A stretch of 64,000 bases of DNA, from positions 25,561,318-25,625,317 of the forward strand of contig CM074188.1 in assembly GCA_037179385.1 (NCBI GenBank), written 5' to 3'. This DNA comes from Holothuria scabra (Eukaryota; Echinodermata; Holothuroidea; Aspidochirotida; Holothuriidae). Positions within the stretch are counted from its first letter, which is position 1. The number at the start of each line of letters is the position of its first letter. The position numbers and the translations under genes were made by a program. The notes beneath the pieces are model-generated. The model saw nothing but the letters and a program-made list of their open reading frames with translations, had not been told where the DNA came from and did not search any database. This document shows positions 60,801 through 64,000 of the stretch, piece by piece.

Positions 60801-63800
60801 ATTTTGAAAATTCTCATTCGTTGGCCATATGGTAGAGCATTATTTCACCTAACGGGAAACTAACCCTGTCTTCAATAACAGGCTGCTTTTCTATGCCAAA
60901 TCTTCTCACCCTTGACAGTTCGAATTCGCTTAACCTATTTACTGTAACCCCTCCCACAACTGTCATCCTCATCCAAACGTGTCTCAGTTTATTGTTTCAT
61001 GAGGGTGAGTACAACAGAACCAATGGTTAATAAAAACACTCTCAATACAATACATGCCACATAAAATGAGCTGCAGTACTTACTCTGCATTATTTGAAAT
61101 TGCTGTCGATCAAAGGATGACTGCCCTATAGTCCAACACCCCTATATTCCAACACCCCTATGTATATTCATCTACAATCAAGCTATCGGAACATTGATGT
61201 GTTGGAACAAAGCCTGTGTTGGATGGTAATGGATTTGCGGGAATATAGGGGTGATGGAATTTATTGATTTTGTAATATAGCGTGGTAACCCAATTAAAGA
61301 GCTGCACATGCTAATTGCTACTTTGTGTAAACTATTAAAGATGTAGCCAGTTAAGGTTAAGAATTGAGTTAGTTAAGGTTAAGAATTTGGTGCCTTTAAA
61401 GGGGCAATCAGAGATTGCTTAAACAAGTTTTCAATGGTCTTAAATCTGCATCACAATCATACAGAGTTAAAACGAACAAAAACAAAATGATTTTTTATCA
61501 TAGTCTGACATTGTGATTGGTCACGGTGTGGATGAGGTCATCTATTCTTGCATCTGTGTGGAATTTTGTTACCTGAACAAAATAATGAAATCCCCATCCG
61601 ACGTTAATTATCACAAAATAAACTCCCCCTCTCACCTTGCAAGAACTCTTCAATGTCTGTGATTCTGGTAAATAATCATTTAAAAAAAGAAAAATGGAAG
61701 CGTGAGAAGTTGAGGTTAATATTTGCAATCATAGTCTGATTGCCCCATTTTTTTTGTAATTTATTTTACTTAATCAGTAATTTTTATCACCCCAAATCCT
61801 AACAGCGCTTCTCTGCCACAGGGTTGTACTGTACTTCGTAAGGAGTCTACAATCATTACGTGTGCAGCTTGGTTACTTGCTGTTTGGTCTACCCCGGAAA
61901 ATGAAACGATATTCTGGGTGTCACGTGATCAACGAAAACACCAAATGTGCCTTCGCTATCTCTGAAAACACAAAATCATGTGATTTGGTGTCTTGATTTT
62001 GTGTTTTCAGAGATAGCAAAGGCAGATTTGGTGTCTTCGTTGATCATGTGACACCCGGTATTTTGTTTTATTTTCCGGGGGTAAACCAAACAGCAAGTAA
62101 CTGAGCCGCACATGTCATGATATGTGTATGTTGTGTACTATTACAAAAGATGTAGAATGTGAAGAATGTTCTGTCTTGGGTGTGCACAATGTGCATCCTC
62201 ATGCAGAGCAAATTATTAAATCACATAATTGATCATGTGAAACGTGTTACATTTAAATTAAAATGAAAAATAAATGTAACGTTAATATTGTCTGCTGTGC
62301 TGTCTGTTCAGTGTTCATTGTGACAAACATCTCCACATTGCCTAACATTACTAGGCATTGTAAAAGTTAGCTAAGCATGTCATCTACCATTAGTATTTTA
62401 ACAAAAAAAACAGTCAGTGCCTGGGTTCCTAGAGATGAAGAGATGGTTAAAATGTATCGCTCTTGATTGGAATATTGTAAATGGTGACCTTTAGTTGTAC
62501 TTTGCTCTGCAATTCCAAATGCTGGTCCTTTTATTGTAAATATTGTAAAAACTGTAAAAATATTGGCAAAAACAGTTTTTGATGGTACTGTTGAAATACA
62601 TCACATTTTACCAGACTGCAAAATAGAGCTATAATTTTATCAAATTTGCAGTCTCAAATGTTCCTTCAAATTAAGTTTAATAGTCTAATGGATATTTTGC
62701 AAGATTAATGCCTGATTATTTGTCAACTTGTAAATTGCTGGCACAGGTTGAGCATAAAATCAAAAAAATGAAAATAAAAAGGGCATAAAATCAAAACAGC
62801 AAAGCAAATGGAATCATTTGTAACATTGTTATTGTAAAGACATCATAATTAAAATGAAGGGATAAATGGGAATTTTCTCATGGTAAACTGATTTCCTCAT
62901 AGTAAACTGATTTCCTCATAGTAAACTGATTTTCTCATAGTAAACTGATTTTCTCATAGTAAACTGATTTCCTCATAGTAAACTGATTAGCTCATAGTAA
63001 ACTGATTTTCTCATGGTAAACTGATTTCTTCATAGTAAACTGATTTCCTCATAGTAAACTGATTTCCTCATAGTAAACTGATTTCCTCATAGTAAACTGA
63101 TTTCCTCATAGTAAACTGATTTCCTCATAGTTAACTGATTTCATCATAGTAAACTGATTTCATCATAGTAAACTGATTTCTAGTAAAGGATTTTGTAATT
63201 TCTGAATTGTTTGTAGGAAATCAATAGTTACACCCATAAGTAAGCAGGATTCAGAGTTAAACATATGTGGCTTTTATCAGTAGAATAAATTGATTCAGAA
63301 AATGAAAAACGAAAAAAGATGGAAAATATCTTTAGTTTGCAGAAGTCAGGTGTATGCTTTCTTTGGGGCCTTGATATTGCAAAGATGTAGCAGTTCATGA
63401 AATTTCCTGATTTATGGAAAGTGGAAGCCTTGAGCATACCCCTCGGGAAATTCATTTTGCGCAACAAAATTTTTTGGTCAATGGTTGGGTGTAGTTTCTA
63501 CTACATGAATGTTCTTGAAAAACAGAAAAAGGTATTAAAACATTTTGCACCCAGGCCTATGTCAAAAGTTTTCTCAAGGGACAACCTCCCCCAGACTGCT
63601 GACAATCCGTTATAACAAAGTTTCAGGAAATTAAACTGCTTCTTGGCTTACATCTCTGATATTGGATCTTTTTCCTTTTTTTCTGATTTCTCAGGTAGCA
63701 TACAGAGTAGTGCAGCTGTGACACCTCTCTCAGACAAAGTCGTTCTGGTGTGTTTCTTGGGTGGGTGTACCTTTGCTGAAATTGCTGCTTTACGTCTGTT

Positions 63801-63814
63801 AGGAAAAAGAAAAG
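21722..63814 (+). CDS. VPS33B: VPS33B (SM-family vacuolar sorting protein), spliced gene, 18 exons, both ends missing
   Basis: Joining the 18 exons listed below gives 1669 nt (556 codons plus one base) with no stop, every junction in phase and every intron GT-AG. The protein follows the VPS33B order from the conserved N-terminal part of domain 1 ([16 protein letters not shown]) through the SM hallmark [17 protein letters not shown] to the C-terminal motif [17 protein letters not shown]. Family knowledge: VPS33B is a cytosolic Sec1/Munc18 protein that binds VIPAS39 (VIPAR) and acts with it in late-endosome, lysosome and alpha-granule trafficking; loss causes ARC syndrome in humans. Human VPS33B is about 617 residues, so roughly 32 N-terminal and 30 C-terminal residues lie outside the exons seen. 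VPS33A is the main alternative; the QxxLKGLKQ and YIEEHIARQ regions fit VPS33B better. No promoter or UTR could be placed. Confidence 0.95.
21919..22133. mobile_element. MITE family E, copy 1
   Basis: Ends CAGGCCTTGAGTTTTAG and TAAAAGTCAAGGCCCTG form imperfect inverted repeats; the inner parts repeat AGGTGTGCTACAA-like arms and AAAAAATCACACTGGTCAGT. Homologous to 33175-33387 and 49395-49606. TSD unclear. Confidence 0.75.
22900..23155 (+). repeat. Dispersed repeat F, + copy
   Basis: Homologous in complement to 29730-29965: blocks such as GATGGTCTGATTTTAGTCAG, ATGGATGGTTGTACACTATA and CCCCACTAATGGCTGCCT match. The two copies form an inverted pair in the same transcript. Confidence 0.82.
23195..23290 (+). 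repeat. LINE-like 3' end with ATGAAATGA tail
   Basis: TATTTGTACAGTTTGTAGAA and GAAATAAATGAAATGAAA resemble the 3' end of the LINE remnant at 18310-18372. It ends about 20 bases before the acceptor of the exon at 23311. Confidence 0.55.
23311..23372 (+). CDS. VPS33B: VPS33B exon
   Basis: Begins [20 protein letters not shown] and ends with two bases of a glycine codon. Acceptor ttgttgcag, donor gtaagt. Corresponds to the family segment KQHEVDKLYKVE. The acceptor lies about 30 bases after a LINE-like A-rich tail. Confidence 0.93.
23505..23580. repeat. GT microsatellite
   Basis: (GT)n with interruptions (TGTATGTGTG, GCGCGTGTG), directly before the AGGTCA array. Confidence 0.9.
23580..24640 (+). 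repeat. ~145-bp tandem repeat rich in AGGTCA direct repeats
   Basis: Six units share AACCCTATTGATTTTGGTGG (about 23669, 23814, 23959, 24106, 24238, 24385). Each unit carries a variant of GGAGGTCAAAGGTCATTTGG followed by GGGTCACATGGGGTCAAA, and ATATCTCAAGGTAGGAAACT. AGGTCA-A-AGGTCA is the DR1 nuclear-receptor consensus (established knowledge). It lies in the VPS33B intron after exon 23311-23372. Confidence 0.88.
24890..24985 (+). mobile_element. tRNA-SINE fragment (3' part)
   Basis: GAGCCACAATTAGAAAAAAG followed by CAGTGGCCTG and AACTTCATCTAAAACCTAAA matches the 3' half of the SINE at 31757-32012. Confidence 0.65.
25312..25361 (+). CDS. VPS33B: VPS33B exon
   Basis: After completing the split glycine it reads [16 protein letters not shown] and leaves one base. 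Long T-rich tract and acceptor ttttacag, donor gtttgt. Matches the LCFLVRPRI segment of domain 1. Confidence 0.93.
25362..26174. other. VPS33B intron without recognised repeats
   Basis: Nothing recognised apart from AT-rich intron sequence; no additional exon fits the protein here. Confidence 0.5.
26175..26242 (+). CDS. VPS33B: VPS33B exon
   Basis: Reads [20 protein letters not shown] then PRR, ending in phase 0. Acceptor catgtag, donor gtaagg. Matches the family segment NADKLAGRTRKYKVIF. Confidence 0.95.
26795..27022 (-). mobile_element. tRNA-SINE, antisense, type-1 head
   Basis: In complement: a tRNA-like head CCAAGTGGTTATAGCACC with a B-box-like segment, then the body with CCAGTAAGCCACGACTGG. 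Diverged full-length copy. Confidence 0.8.
27022..28610. other. Intron sequence around exon 27678-27723
   Basis: Other than the exon, I see no repeat copy shared within the window or coding signal. Short open frames here read into introns. Confidence 0.45.
27678..27723 (+). CDS. VPS33B: VPS33B exon
   Basis: Short exon reading [15 protein letters not shown] plus one base. Acceptor gtcaacag, donor gtaagt. Matches the conserved CEMVLEEEG region at the end of domain 1. Confidence 0.95.
28624..29418. mobile_element. Foldback element with ~180-bp inverted ends
   Basis: The left arm (from GAATAGTCCAAAACCAAATT) and the complement of the right arm (GAATAGTCCAGAGCCAAATT) align over about 180 bp, through CATTCATTTCCC, TTCTGTTCTCAA and AAGCAAGCAG...TGATGTCATGG. 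No reading frame of note. A second inverted-repeat element (28804-29040) occupies its centre. Confidence 0.85.
28804..29040. mobile_element. MITE nested in the foldback element
   Basis: Inverted ends: GTGCGTTCGATATAGTGGCT on the left; complement of the right end GATGCATCTGATTTAGTGGC. Both continue into GAGCCAGCTCAAC. The GGTGCGTTCGAT-type end recalls hAT/Harbinger MITEs, but I see no clear TSD. Confidence 0.65.
29730..29965 (-). repeat. Dispersed repeat F, - copy
   Basis: Complement of 22900-23155: AGGCAGCCATTGGTGGGGT, ATAACCATCCATGGAACAGG and CTAACTAAAATCAGACCATC align with the other copy. Confidence 0.82.
30175..30269 (+). CDS. VPS33B: VPS33B exon
   Basis: Reads [20 protein letters not shown] then [11 protein letters not shown], ending in phase 0. 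Acceptor gattttag, donor gtaagt. Matches the family LLPLD...MELPEFFRDYFL segment. Confidence 0.95.
30945..31286 (+). mobile_element. MITE family C, copy 1 (TTAA type)
   Basis: Flanked by TTAA (30941-30944 and 31287-31290). Inverted ends AGGGTGATGTTGCGTTTG and, in complement, AGGGAAATGTTGCGTTTT. Homologous in complement to 52896-53289. It ends about 60 bp before the duplicated exon segment. Confidence 0.82.
31347..31468 (+). pseudogene. Decayed partial tandem copy of the following VPS33B exon
   Basis: This ~122-bp block is a tandem duplicate of 31469-31591, covering the intron end, the acceptor and the first two thirds of the next exon. It reads [15 protein letters not shown] in the frame matching the true exon ([15 protein letters not shown]). 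A one-base deletion just after its acceptor (catcacag, ending at 31395) breaks the frame. No donor was copied and a TAA follows in both relevant frames. It is not expected to encode protein, but its acceptor survives. Confidence 0.85.
31519..31623 (+). CDS. VPS33B: VPS33B exon
   Basis: Reads [20 protein letters not shown] then [15 protein letters not shown], phase 0 at both ends. Acceptor ctttacag, donor gtaggt. Matches the LEGDQRWINTVAQAL...PNCYGIGRCAK segment. A degraded partial copy lies immediately upstream. Confidence 0.96.
31757..32012 (+). mobile_element. tRNA-SINE, sense, full length, type-1 head
   Basis: Head CATAGTCAAGTGGTTAGAGC (A-box region) and TCTAGAGTTTGACCC (B-box-like); then body AAAAATGGAACCTACTGC, CATAAGCAATGGAGTAGGGA, GCCAGTGAGCACAACTGGAA, ending near CTAACCTAACCTT. 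The only complete copy in the gene's orientation. Confidence 0.85.
32013..32160 (+). repeat. Low-complexity GTTT/TCTG/CCAT tract
   Basis: Runs of TTTGTTTG, TCTGTGTGTATGTCTG and CCATCCATC follow the SINE 3' end. Confidence 0.7.
32350..32524 (+). CDS. VPS33B: VPS33B exon with the SM hallmark
   Basis: Second-largest exon seen (175 nt). It opens [20 protein letters not shown], continues with [20 protein letters not shown] and ends [11 protein letters not shown] plus one base. The DRDxDxVTPLCTQxTY signature is the most conserved block of SM proteins (family knowledge). Acceptor ttctttcag, donor gtaggt. Confidence 0.97.
32887..32960 (+). CDS. VPS33B: VPS33B exon
   Basis: Reads [20 protein letters not shown] then KDDV after completing a split glycine; ends in phase 0. 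Acceptor ccctaaag, donor gtaagt. Matches the VDFGPEVTSSDKSLKVLL segment. Confidence 0.94.
33175..33387. mobile_element. MITE family E, copy 2
   Basis: CAGGCCTTTAGTTTTAG and AAAATTCAAGGCCTG inverted ends with AAAAAAATCACACTTCTCAC inside; clearly the same family as 21919-22133. Confidence 0.8.
33388..34947. other. VPS33B intron, no recognised repeat
   Basis: No exon needed or found here: the exons at 32887 and 34948 join directly in phase. Two segments near 33665-33735 and 34392-34425 contain GGAAGCTGTTACGGAAGGAG and, in complement, GGGAGCTGTTATGGAAGGAG. They could be ends of an unrecognised inverted-repeat element of about 750 bp. Confidence 0.45.
34948..35034 (+). CDS. VPS33B: VPS33B exon
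   Basis: Reads [20 protein letters not shown] then AKEVQVGYS, phase 0. Acceptor ttccaacag, donor gtaagt. Matches the [20 protein letters not shown] helix-rich segment. Confidence 0.96.
35485..35736 (+). mobile_element. MITE family B, intact copy with TTAA
   Basis: Flanked by TTAA (35481-35484, 35737-35740). Ends CCCTTTACCATTGTTTGGGT and, in complement, CCCTTTACCCTTGTGCTCCG. Contains GGGTCCTTTTGGACCC near its left end. Homologous in complement to 41613-41859. TTAA plus CCCTTT ends fit piggyBac-like MITEs. A short open frame inside is fortuitous. Confidence 0.87.
36924..37304. mobile_element. hAT MITE, 381 bp, perfect 8-bp TSD
   Basis: Begins CAGTGGTTCTCAAAGTGGTC and ends, in complement, CAGCGGTTCTCAAACTTTTT. 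It is flanked by CATTAGAG on both sides (36916-36923, 37305-37312). The CAGTGGTTCTCAAA end is a well-known hAT-type terminus. No transposase. Confidence 0.95.
37535..38380 (-). pseudogene. Penelope-like RT, C-terminal piece
   Basis: Open for 281 codons. It contains motif B, the catalytic [10 protein letters not shown] (YRDD codons at 37988-37999) and the [20 protein letters not shown] block. Its first ~45 codons are the wrong frame of motif A; the true frame enters after a frameshift at about 38250-38280. Confidence 0.9.
38229..38966 (-). pseudogene. Penelope-like RT, N-terminal piece
   Basis: 245 codons with [60 protein letters not shown] and [20 protein letters not shown], ending in motif A LDVVSMYT. 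These are the fingers and first palm blocks of Penelope-type RTs. A frameshift separates it from the catalytic half. Confidence 0.9.
38990..39933 (-). pseudogene. Penelope-like N-terminal region, two frames
   Basis: 39933-39532 encodes a charged, probably helical segment ([20 protein letters not shown], then LLEKEIVP). 39370-38990 encodes a basic region ([20 protein letters not shown], then [20 protein letters not shown]), which leads into the RT. The frames are broken by indels and stops. Confidence 0.75.
40385..40510 (-). mobile_element. tRNA-SINE, antisense, type-2 (Glu-like) head
   Basis: In complement: CTGGTCTAGGGGTATAGCAT then CACCTCTCAAGTG, an anticodon arm with loop CTCTCAA (CTC, Glu-like), then AGGGTTGGATTCTCAGG. 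The body start is interrupted by a 24-bp palindrome (40409-40432) flanked by GGTATGACC repeats. Confidence 0.72.
40409..40432. repeat. Perfect 24-bp palindrome
   Basis: Each half is 12 bases: ACCAGGGAGTTG and CAACTCCCTGGT. The duplicated motif GGTATGACC overlaps both ends (40403 and 40430). Confidence 0.95.
40744..40837 (+). CDS. VPS33B: VPS33B exon
   Basis: Reads [20 protein letters not shown] then [11 protein letters not shown] plus one base. Acceptor ttactcag, donor gtaagt. Matches the MKNFVSQELKGLKQEHRLL region. The preceding 5.7-kb intron holds an antisense Penelope-like element. Confidence 0.96.
41250..41530 (+). repeat. Dispersed repeat G, copy 2
   Basis: TTGGTTCATGAAATTAACAA, TGAGTTTTCTTCACATG, AATTATGCACAAAACTGTTA match 60360-60560. 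Confidence 0.82.
41613..41859 (-). mobile_element. MITE family B, second copy, inverted
   Basis: Right side CAAACAACGGTAAAGGG then TTAA (41860-41863); left CCCTTTACTGTTGTG, where the TTAA has decayed to TTCA. Contains GGGTCCAAAAGGACCC. Complement of 35485-35736. Near its left end a CCAATNGGGGCATATTCGAG block is tandemly doubled. Confidence 0.85.
42712..42789 (+). CDS. VPS33B: VPS33B exon
   Basis: Reads [20 protein letters not shown] then QLQTEH and one base of the next serine. Acceptor accttcag, donor gtgagt. Matches the HIGACESIM...DFQELIKTEH segment. Confidence 0.95.
43020..43100. repeat. AT-rich AATAAATAT tract
   Basis: Repeated ATAATAAATATAT units. Confidence 0.85.
43232..43492 (-). mobile_element. 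tRNA-SINE, antisense, full length, type-1 head
   Basis: In complement: GCATGGTCAAGTGATTAGAG, GGAGTTCAAGTCCTAGCC, body with TAAAAATGGAACCTACTGC and GGGAAAACATGCCAGAGAG; the 3' end has TTACCTAACCTAACC in complement. Confidence 0.85.
44753..44817 (+). CDS. VPS33B: VPS33B exon
   Basis: Reads [20 protein letters not shown] then RQ, phase 0 end. Acceptor ttctccag, donor gttggt (the weakest donor of the set). Matches the ALLEGFNIRES..YIEEHIDRQ segment. Confidence 0.95.
44890..45070. other. G-run remnant, possibly MITE
   Basis: GTGTGGATCCAGATATTCC precedes a long G run; similar to ends of hAT-like MITEs elsewhere, but no partner end was found. Confidence 0.3.
45165..45500 (+). repeat. Dispersed repeat H, copy 1
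   Basis: AATTTCCTGATTTCAGGAAA, ATGCATTTTGC, and AACAAAGTTTCAGGAAATGA ... GCTTACATCGCTAAG match 63385-63662 in the same orientation. Confidence 0.72.
45705..45800 (-). mobile_element. tRNA-SINE fragment, antisense
   Basis: CAGCCCAGTTTCCAACTGTT, GATCCGGCCACGGCCTTTTC, TCCAGTTGTG match the 3' end of the SINE in complement; no head. Confidence 0.7.
46454..46860 (-). mobile_element. tRNA-SINE, antisense, type-2 head, with triplicated end
   Basis: The head in complement reads GTTTGGTCTAACTGTAAGAG, then CCCTCTCAG (loop with CTC) and CCCAGGTTCTATTCCC. The 3' part of the SINE is present three times as 73-bp direct repeats starting at 46454, 46527 and 46600 (AGTTATAGCCAGTCAGATAG), almost identical to each other. 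Confidence 0.85.
47072..47140 (-). mobile_element. tRNA-SINE fragment, antisense
   Basis: TTTTATGGCTCAGTTTTTAA, CCATTTGGTTTGAG and GGGCCACAGCTTT match the SINE 3' end in complement. Confidence 0.55.
47595..48110 (-). pseudogene. LINE 3' fragment (L2/CR1-like), antisense
   Basis: The - strand encodes [20 protein letters not shown] then [13 protein letters not shown] (about 48085-47985), the ASLWNxLPxxVRxxxxLxxFKxxLKTxLF block at the end of L2/CR1-type RTs. It is followed by a 3' UTR with CAGCGCCTTAGTGC and ends in a (TTATCA)n tail, seen as GATAAT repeats at 47606-47648. Confidence 0.8.
49395..49606. mobile_element. MITE family E, copy 3
   Basis: CAGGCCTTGAATTCTG and TAAAACTCAAGGTCTG ends; inner GGTGTG/CACACC arms as in the other copies. 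Confidence 0.72.
49690..49905 (-). pseudogene. LINE RT C-terminal fragment, antisense
   Basis: The - strand encodes [21 protein letters not shown], one stop, then [17 protein letters not shown] and a terminal stop. GLPxxVVxxxSVxxFKxRLD is the CR1/Jockey RT end motif. Confidence 0.78.
50118..50345 (-). mobile_element. tRNA-SINE, antisense, full-length body
   Basis: TTTTATGGCTGAGTTTCTAA, TGTGGCTTGTTTTCCCTGCT, GCAGTAGGTTCCATATTTTA and GACCCTGCCAGGAGTCAGAC follow the SINE in complement; the head is decayed. Confidence 0.8.
51675..51905 (-). mobile_element. tRNA-SINE, antisense, type-1 head
   Basis: Body AGCACCAAGCACAATATCAG and, at the right end, GCCCTAACCACTTGACAATG, the complement of the type-1 head. 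Confidence 0.8.
52223..52277 (+). CDS. VPS33B: VPS33B short exon after a 7.4-kb intron
   Basis: 55 nt reading [18 protein letters not shown] plus one base. Acceptor ctttgcag, donor gtaagt. Placed by homology to the VSPIESLRLMCLLSITENG segment; it joins the exons on both sides in phase. Confidence 0.92.
52331..52893. mobile_element. Foldback element, second
   Basis: The left arm (GTTTCATTCAAATCTGACAT, TTCTCGAGATATCAG) aligns with the complement of the right arm (ATCTTCATTGAAATCTGATG, GTTCTCAGGATATGAG). Same general design as 28624-29418. Boundaries approximate; it abuts MITE family C. Confidence 0.65.
52896..53289 (-). mobile_element. MITE family C, second copy, inverted
   Basis: Ends AAAGGGAAATATTGCATTTA and, on the right, CACAATATTTCCCTTTAA. 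The interior is the complement of 30945-31286 except for an inserted inverted segment at 53175-53208. Confidence 0.83.
53152..53223. repeat. Overlapping perfect inverted repeats (template-switch palindrome)
   Basis: A 23-base arm (53152-53174, starting CTGCCTTATTTTGAATTA) is perfectly inverted at 53186-53208. GGCAAAGAGTGATAA (53175-53189) is inverted at 53209-53223. Confidence 0.95.
53290..54284. other. VPS33B intron, nothing recognised
   Basis: AT-rich sequence without a coding signal or a match to the other repeats in the window. Confidence 0.45.
54285..54465 (-). repeat. Dispersed repeat G, copy 3
   Basis: TTTTGTGCATAATTTTAAAA, AAACAGTTATGTATGTAGGG and GAAGAAAACTTACAGGTTTG match the complement of 60370-60560. 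Confidence 0.8.
54466..54645 (-). mobile_element. tRNA-SINE, antisense, type-2 (tRNA-Glu-like) head
   Basis: Best-preserved type-2 head: in complement GTTTGGTCTAGTGGTAGAGC, anticodon arm CGCCTCTCACGCG (loop CTCTCAC, anticodon CTC), then CCAGGTTCAATTCCCAGG. The body is the same as in type-1 copies (AGTAGATTTCATTTTTAGAG). It ends 72 bp before the exon at 54718. Confidence 0.85.
54718..54938 (+). CDS. VPS33B: VPS33B exon (largest seen)
   Basis: 221 nt beginning [20 protein letters not shown], then [16 protein letters not shown], and ending [10 protein letters not shown] in phase 0. Acceptor gttatag, donor gtaagg. Matches the GLIPKDYRSLKTQYLQSYG...LLTFSNLRRAGLLTEQ region. The linker after TEQ is shorter than I recall for the human protein. 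Confidence 0.96.
55487..56066 (+). repeat. 106-bp tandem repeat, about five units
   Basis: TGACCACTGT starts at 55487, 55671, 55777, 55883 and 55989: three exact 106-bp steps, plus a shortened, rearranged unit at the start. Each unit has GAGGTCAGGGGTCATGTGTA, CAATTGCATTATGAA and ACTACAAAAATNATGCACAT. Confidence 0.92.
56580..56678 (+). CDS. VPS33B: VPS33B exon
   Basis: Reads [20 protein letters not shown] then [13 protein letters not shown], phase 0. Acceptor ttactaaag has a weak pyrimidine tract; donor gtgggt. Matches the MAYVFSGAYVPLSCRIIEQ segment. Confidence 0.95.
57270..57340 (-). mobile_element. tRNA-SINE fragment, antisense
   Basis: TTTTCCAGTTGTGGCTCACT then GGCTTGTGTTCCCTGCTCC; truncated on both sides. 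Confidence 0.65.
57341..58640. other. VPS33B intron, nothing recognised
   Basis: No exon, repeat family shared within the window, or hairpin noted. Exons at 56580 and 58641 join directly in phase. Confidence 0.45.
58641..58734 (+). CDS. VPS33B: VPS33B exon
   Basis: Reads [20 protein letters not shown] then [11 protein letters not shown] plus one base. Acceptor tttcattag, donor gtaagc. Matches the VLERRSWQGLDEVVRLL segment; this part is the least conserved. Confidence 0.9.
58770..59012 (-). mobile_element. tRNA-SINE, antisense, type-1 head
   Basis: TTATGGCTTAGCTTCTGACC, GGCTTGTTTTCCCTACTCAA, GTAGGTTCCATTTTTGAAGT and ATGCTCTAATCCCTTGACCT. It holds a small CACCAAG triplication near 58880. Confidence 0.83.
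59013..60329. other. VPS33B intron, nothing recognised
   Basis: A short A-run (59609-59622) and two near-repeats around GCTGCATTCTGNTNGCT (60149, 60187); otherwise nothing identified. Confidence 0.45.
60330..60610 (+). repeat. Dispersed repeat G, copy 4
   Basis: GTTGGTTCGTGAAATTCAGC, TTAAGTTTTCTTCACATACT, ATTATGCACAAAATCATTAC match 41250-41530. Confidence 0.83.
60890..61310 (+). mobile_element. MITE family A, copy 4, interrupted
   Basis: CTTCTCACCCTTGACAG, CAACTGTCATCCTCATCCA, CAGTTTATTG and TTACTCTGCATTATTTGAAA match family A. The homology stops at about 61120 and appears to resume near 61290 (AGAGCTG). The intervening ~165 bp has its own inverted motifs (CCTATATTCCAACACCCCTA and GGGAATATAGGGGTGATGGA). 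Confidence 0.65.
61852..62121. mobile_element. ~270-bp palindromic element (long hairpin)
   Basis: Left arm 61852-61978 and right arm 61994-62121 are near-perfect complements around a 15-nt loop. Paired blocks include GTTACTTGCTGTTTGGT, GGGTGTCACGTGATCAACGA and GCTATCTCTGAAAACACAAA; a few bases differ between arms. No coding potential. Confidence 0.92.
62873..63176 (+). repeat. 19-bp minisatellite, 16 units
   Basis: Unit TTTCCTCATAGTAAACTGA, repeated 16 times without a length change (16 x 19 = 304 bp), with a few point variants (CATGG, TTAGC, TTCAT). It lies in the last intron seen, about 520 bp before the final exon in the window. Confidence 0.95.
63385..63662 (+). repeat. Dispersed repeat H, copy 2, next to an exon
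   Basis: ATGAAATTTCCTGATTTATG, AACAAAGTTTCAGGAAATTA and GGCTTACATCTCTGA match 45165-45500. Its end is only about 30 bp from the acceptor of the exon at 63695. Confidence 0.72.
63695..63814 (+). CDS. VPS33B: VPS33B exon, last one in the window
   Basis: Begins (G)[19 protein letters not shown] and ends [20 protein letters not shown] plus one base. Acceptor tttctcag, donor gtaaga. FLGGCTFxEIxALR is the C-terminal SM signature. The final exon or exons (about 30 codons) must lie beyond 64000. Confidence 0.96.
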
Positions 63815-63857
63815 GTAAGACATTTAAATGAAATGTCTCTTTGTTCTAATAAGCAGG

Positions 63858-64000
63858 ATTTCCATGCAGAAGGTGAAAATGGGAAAAGTCTGGAAAAGTT
63901 TACTAAGGTTCCCATTCAGTAGAGAAATGGGAAAAGTTTGGACAGGGTTCCCACACAGTGGAGAAAATGGGAAACTCAGGAAAAAGTTTGAACAGGGCGC
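63858..64000 (+). repeat. Start of a tandem repeat of about 40-50 bp
   Basis: GGTTCCCATTCAGTAGAG / GGTTCCCACACAGTGGAG and AAATGGGAAAAGTTTGGACA recur about three times and run off the window end. Confidence 0.75.

Noticed and set aside
62873..63176. CRISPR-like array
   Set aside because: The 19-bp units are directly joined without spacers, in an animal intron; it is a minisatellite.

Overview
This is a stretch of animal nuclear DNA. It is AT-rich, has long introns with GT-AG borders, and is crowded with transposon remains. Its one recognisable host gene is the SM-family membrane-fusion gene VPS33B on the + strand. The window holds 18 consecutive coding exons (21722-63814, about 556 codons). 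All exon phases agree, so the gene looks intact and functional. The first coding exon (about 32 codons) and the last exon or exons (about 30 codons) are not in view. The mix of Penelope-like, CR1/Jockey-like and hAT/TTAA elements and tRNA-SINEs, together with the protein's similarity to vertebrate VPS33B, suggests a marine invertebrate deuterostome. An echinoderm or hemichordate is plausible, but this is a guess.

Layout. 1-21.7 kb is intergenic (or upstream intron) and I found no host gene there. It holds a 219-bp satellite (3.0-4.0 kb) and the same satellite in opposite orientation (13.8-16.9 kb). The second array carries two nested transposons with clean target-site duplications (an 8-bp hAT and a TTAA MITE). 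A 1.83-kb unit is tandemly triplicated at 5.3-10.8 kb. A decayed LINE reverse transcriptase lies at 16.9-18.4 kb, a TA-flanked DNA transposon at 19.5-20.3 kb, and another LINE 3' fragment at 20.3-21.0 kb.

21.7-63.8 kb is VPS33B. Its introns contain about 13 copies or fragments of one SINE body that occurs with two different tRNA-like heads. They also contain an antisense Penelope-like element (37.3-40.0 kb), a 381-bp hAT MITE with a perfect TSD beside it, several MITE families present as inverted pairs, and long-palindrome elements. Tandem arrays include a ~145-bp repeat rich in AGGTCA direct repeats, a 106-bp repeat and a 19-bp minisatellite.

No new defence, biosynthetic or regulatory system is supported here. 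The most interesting signals are structural: a partial tandem duplication of a VPS33B exon that leaves an extra acceptor and a premature stop; a textbook template-switch palindrome whose ancestral form survives in a paralogous repeat; a ~270-bp hairpin element; mosaic identity among the 1.83-kb repeats; and head swapping in the SINE family.
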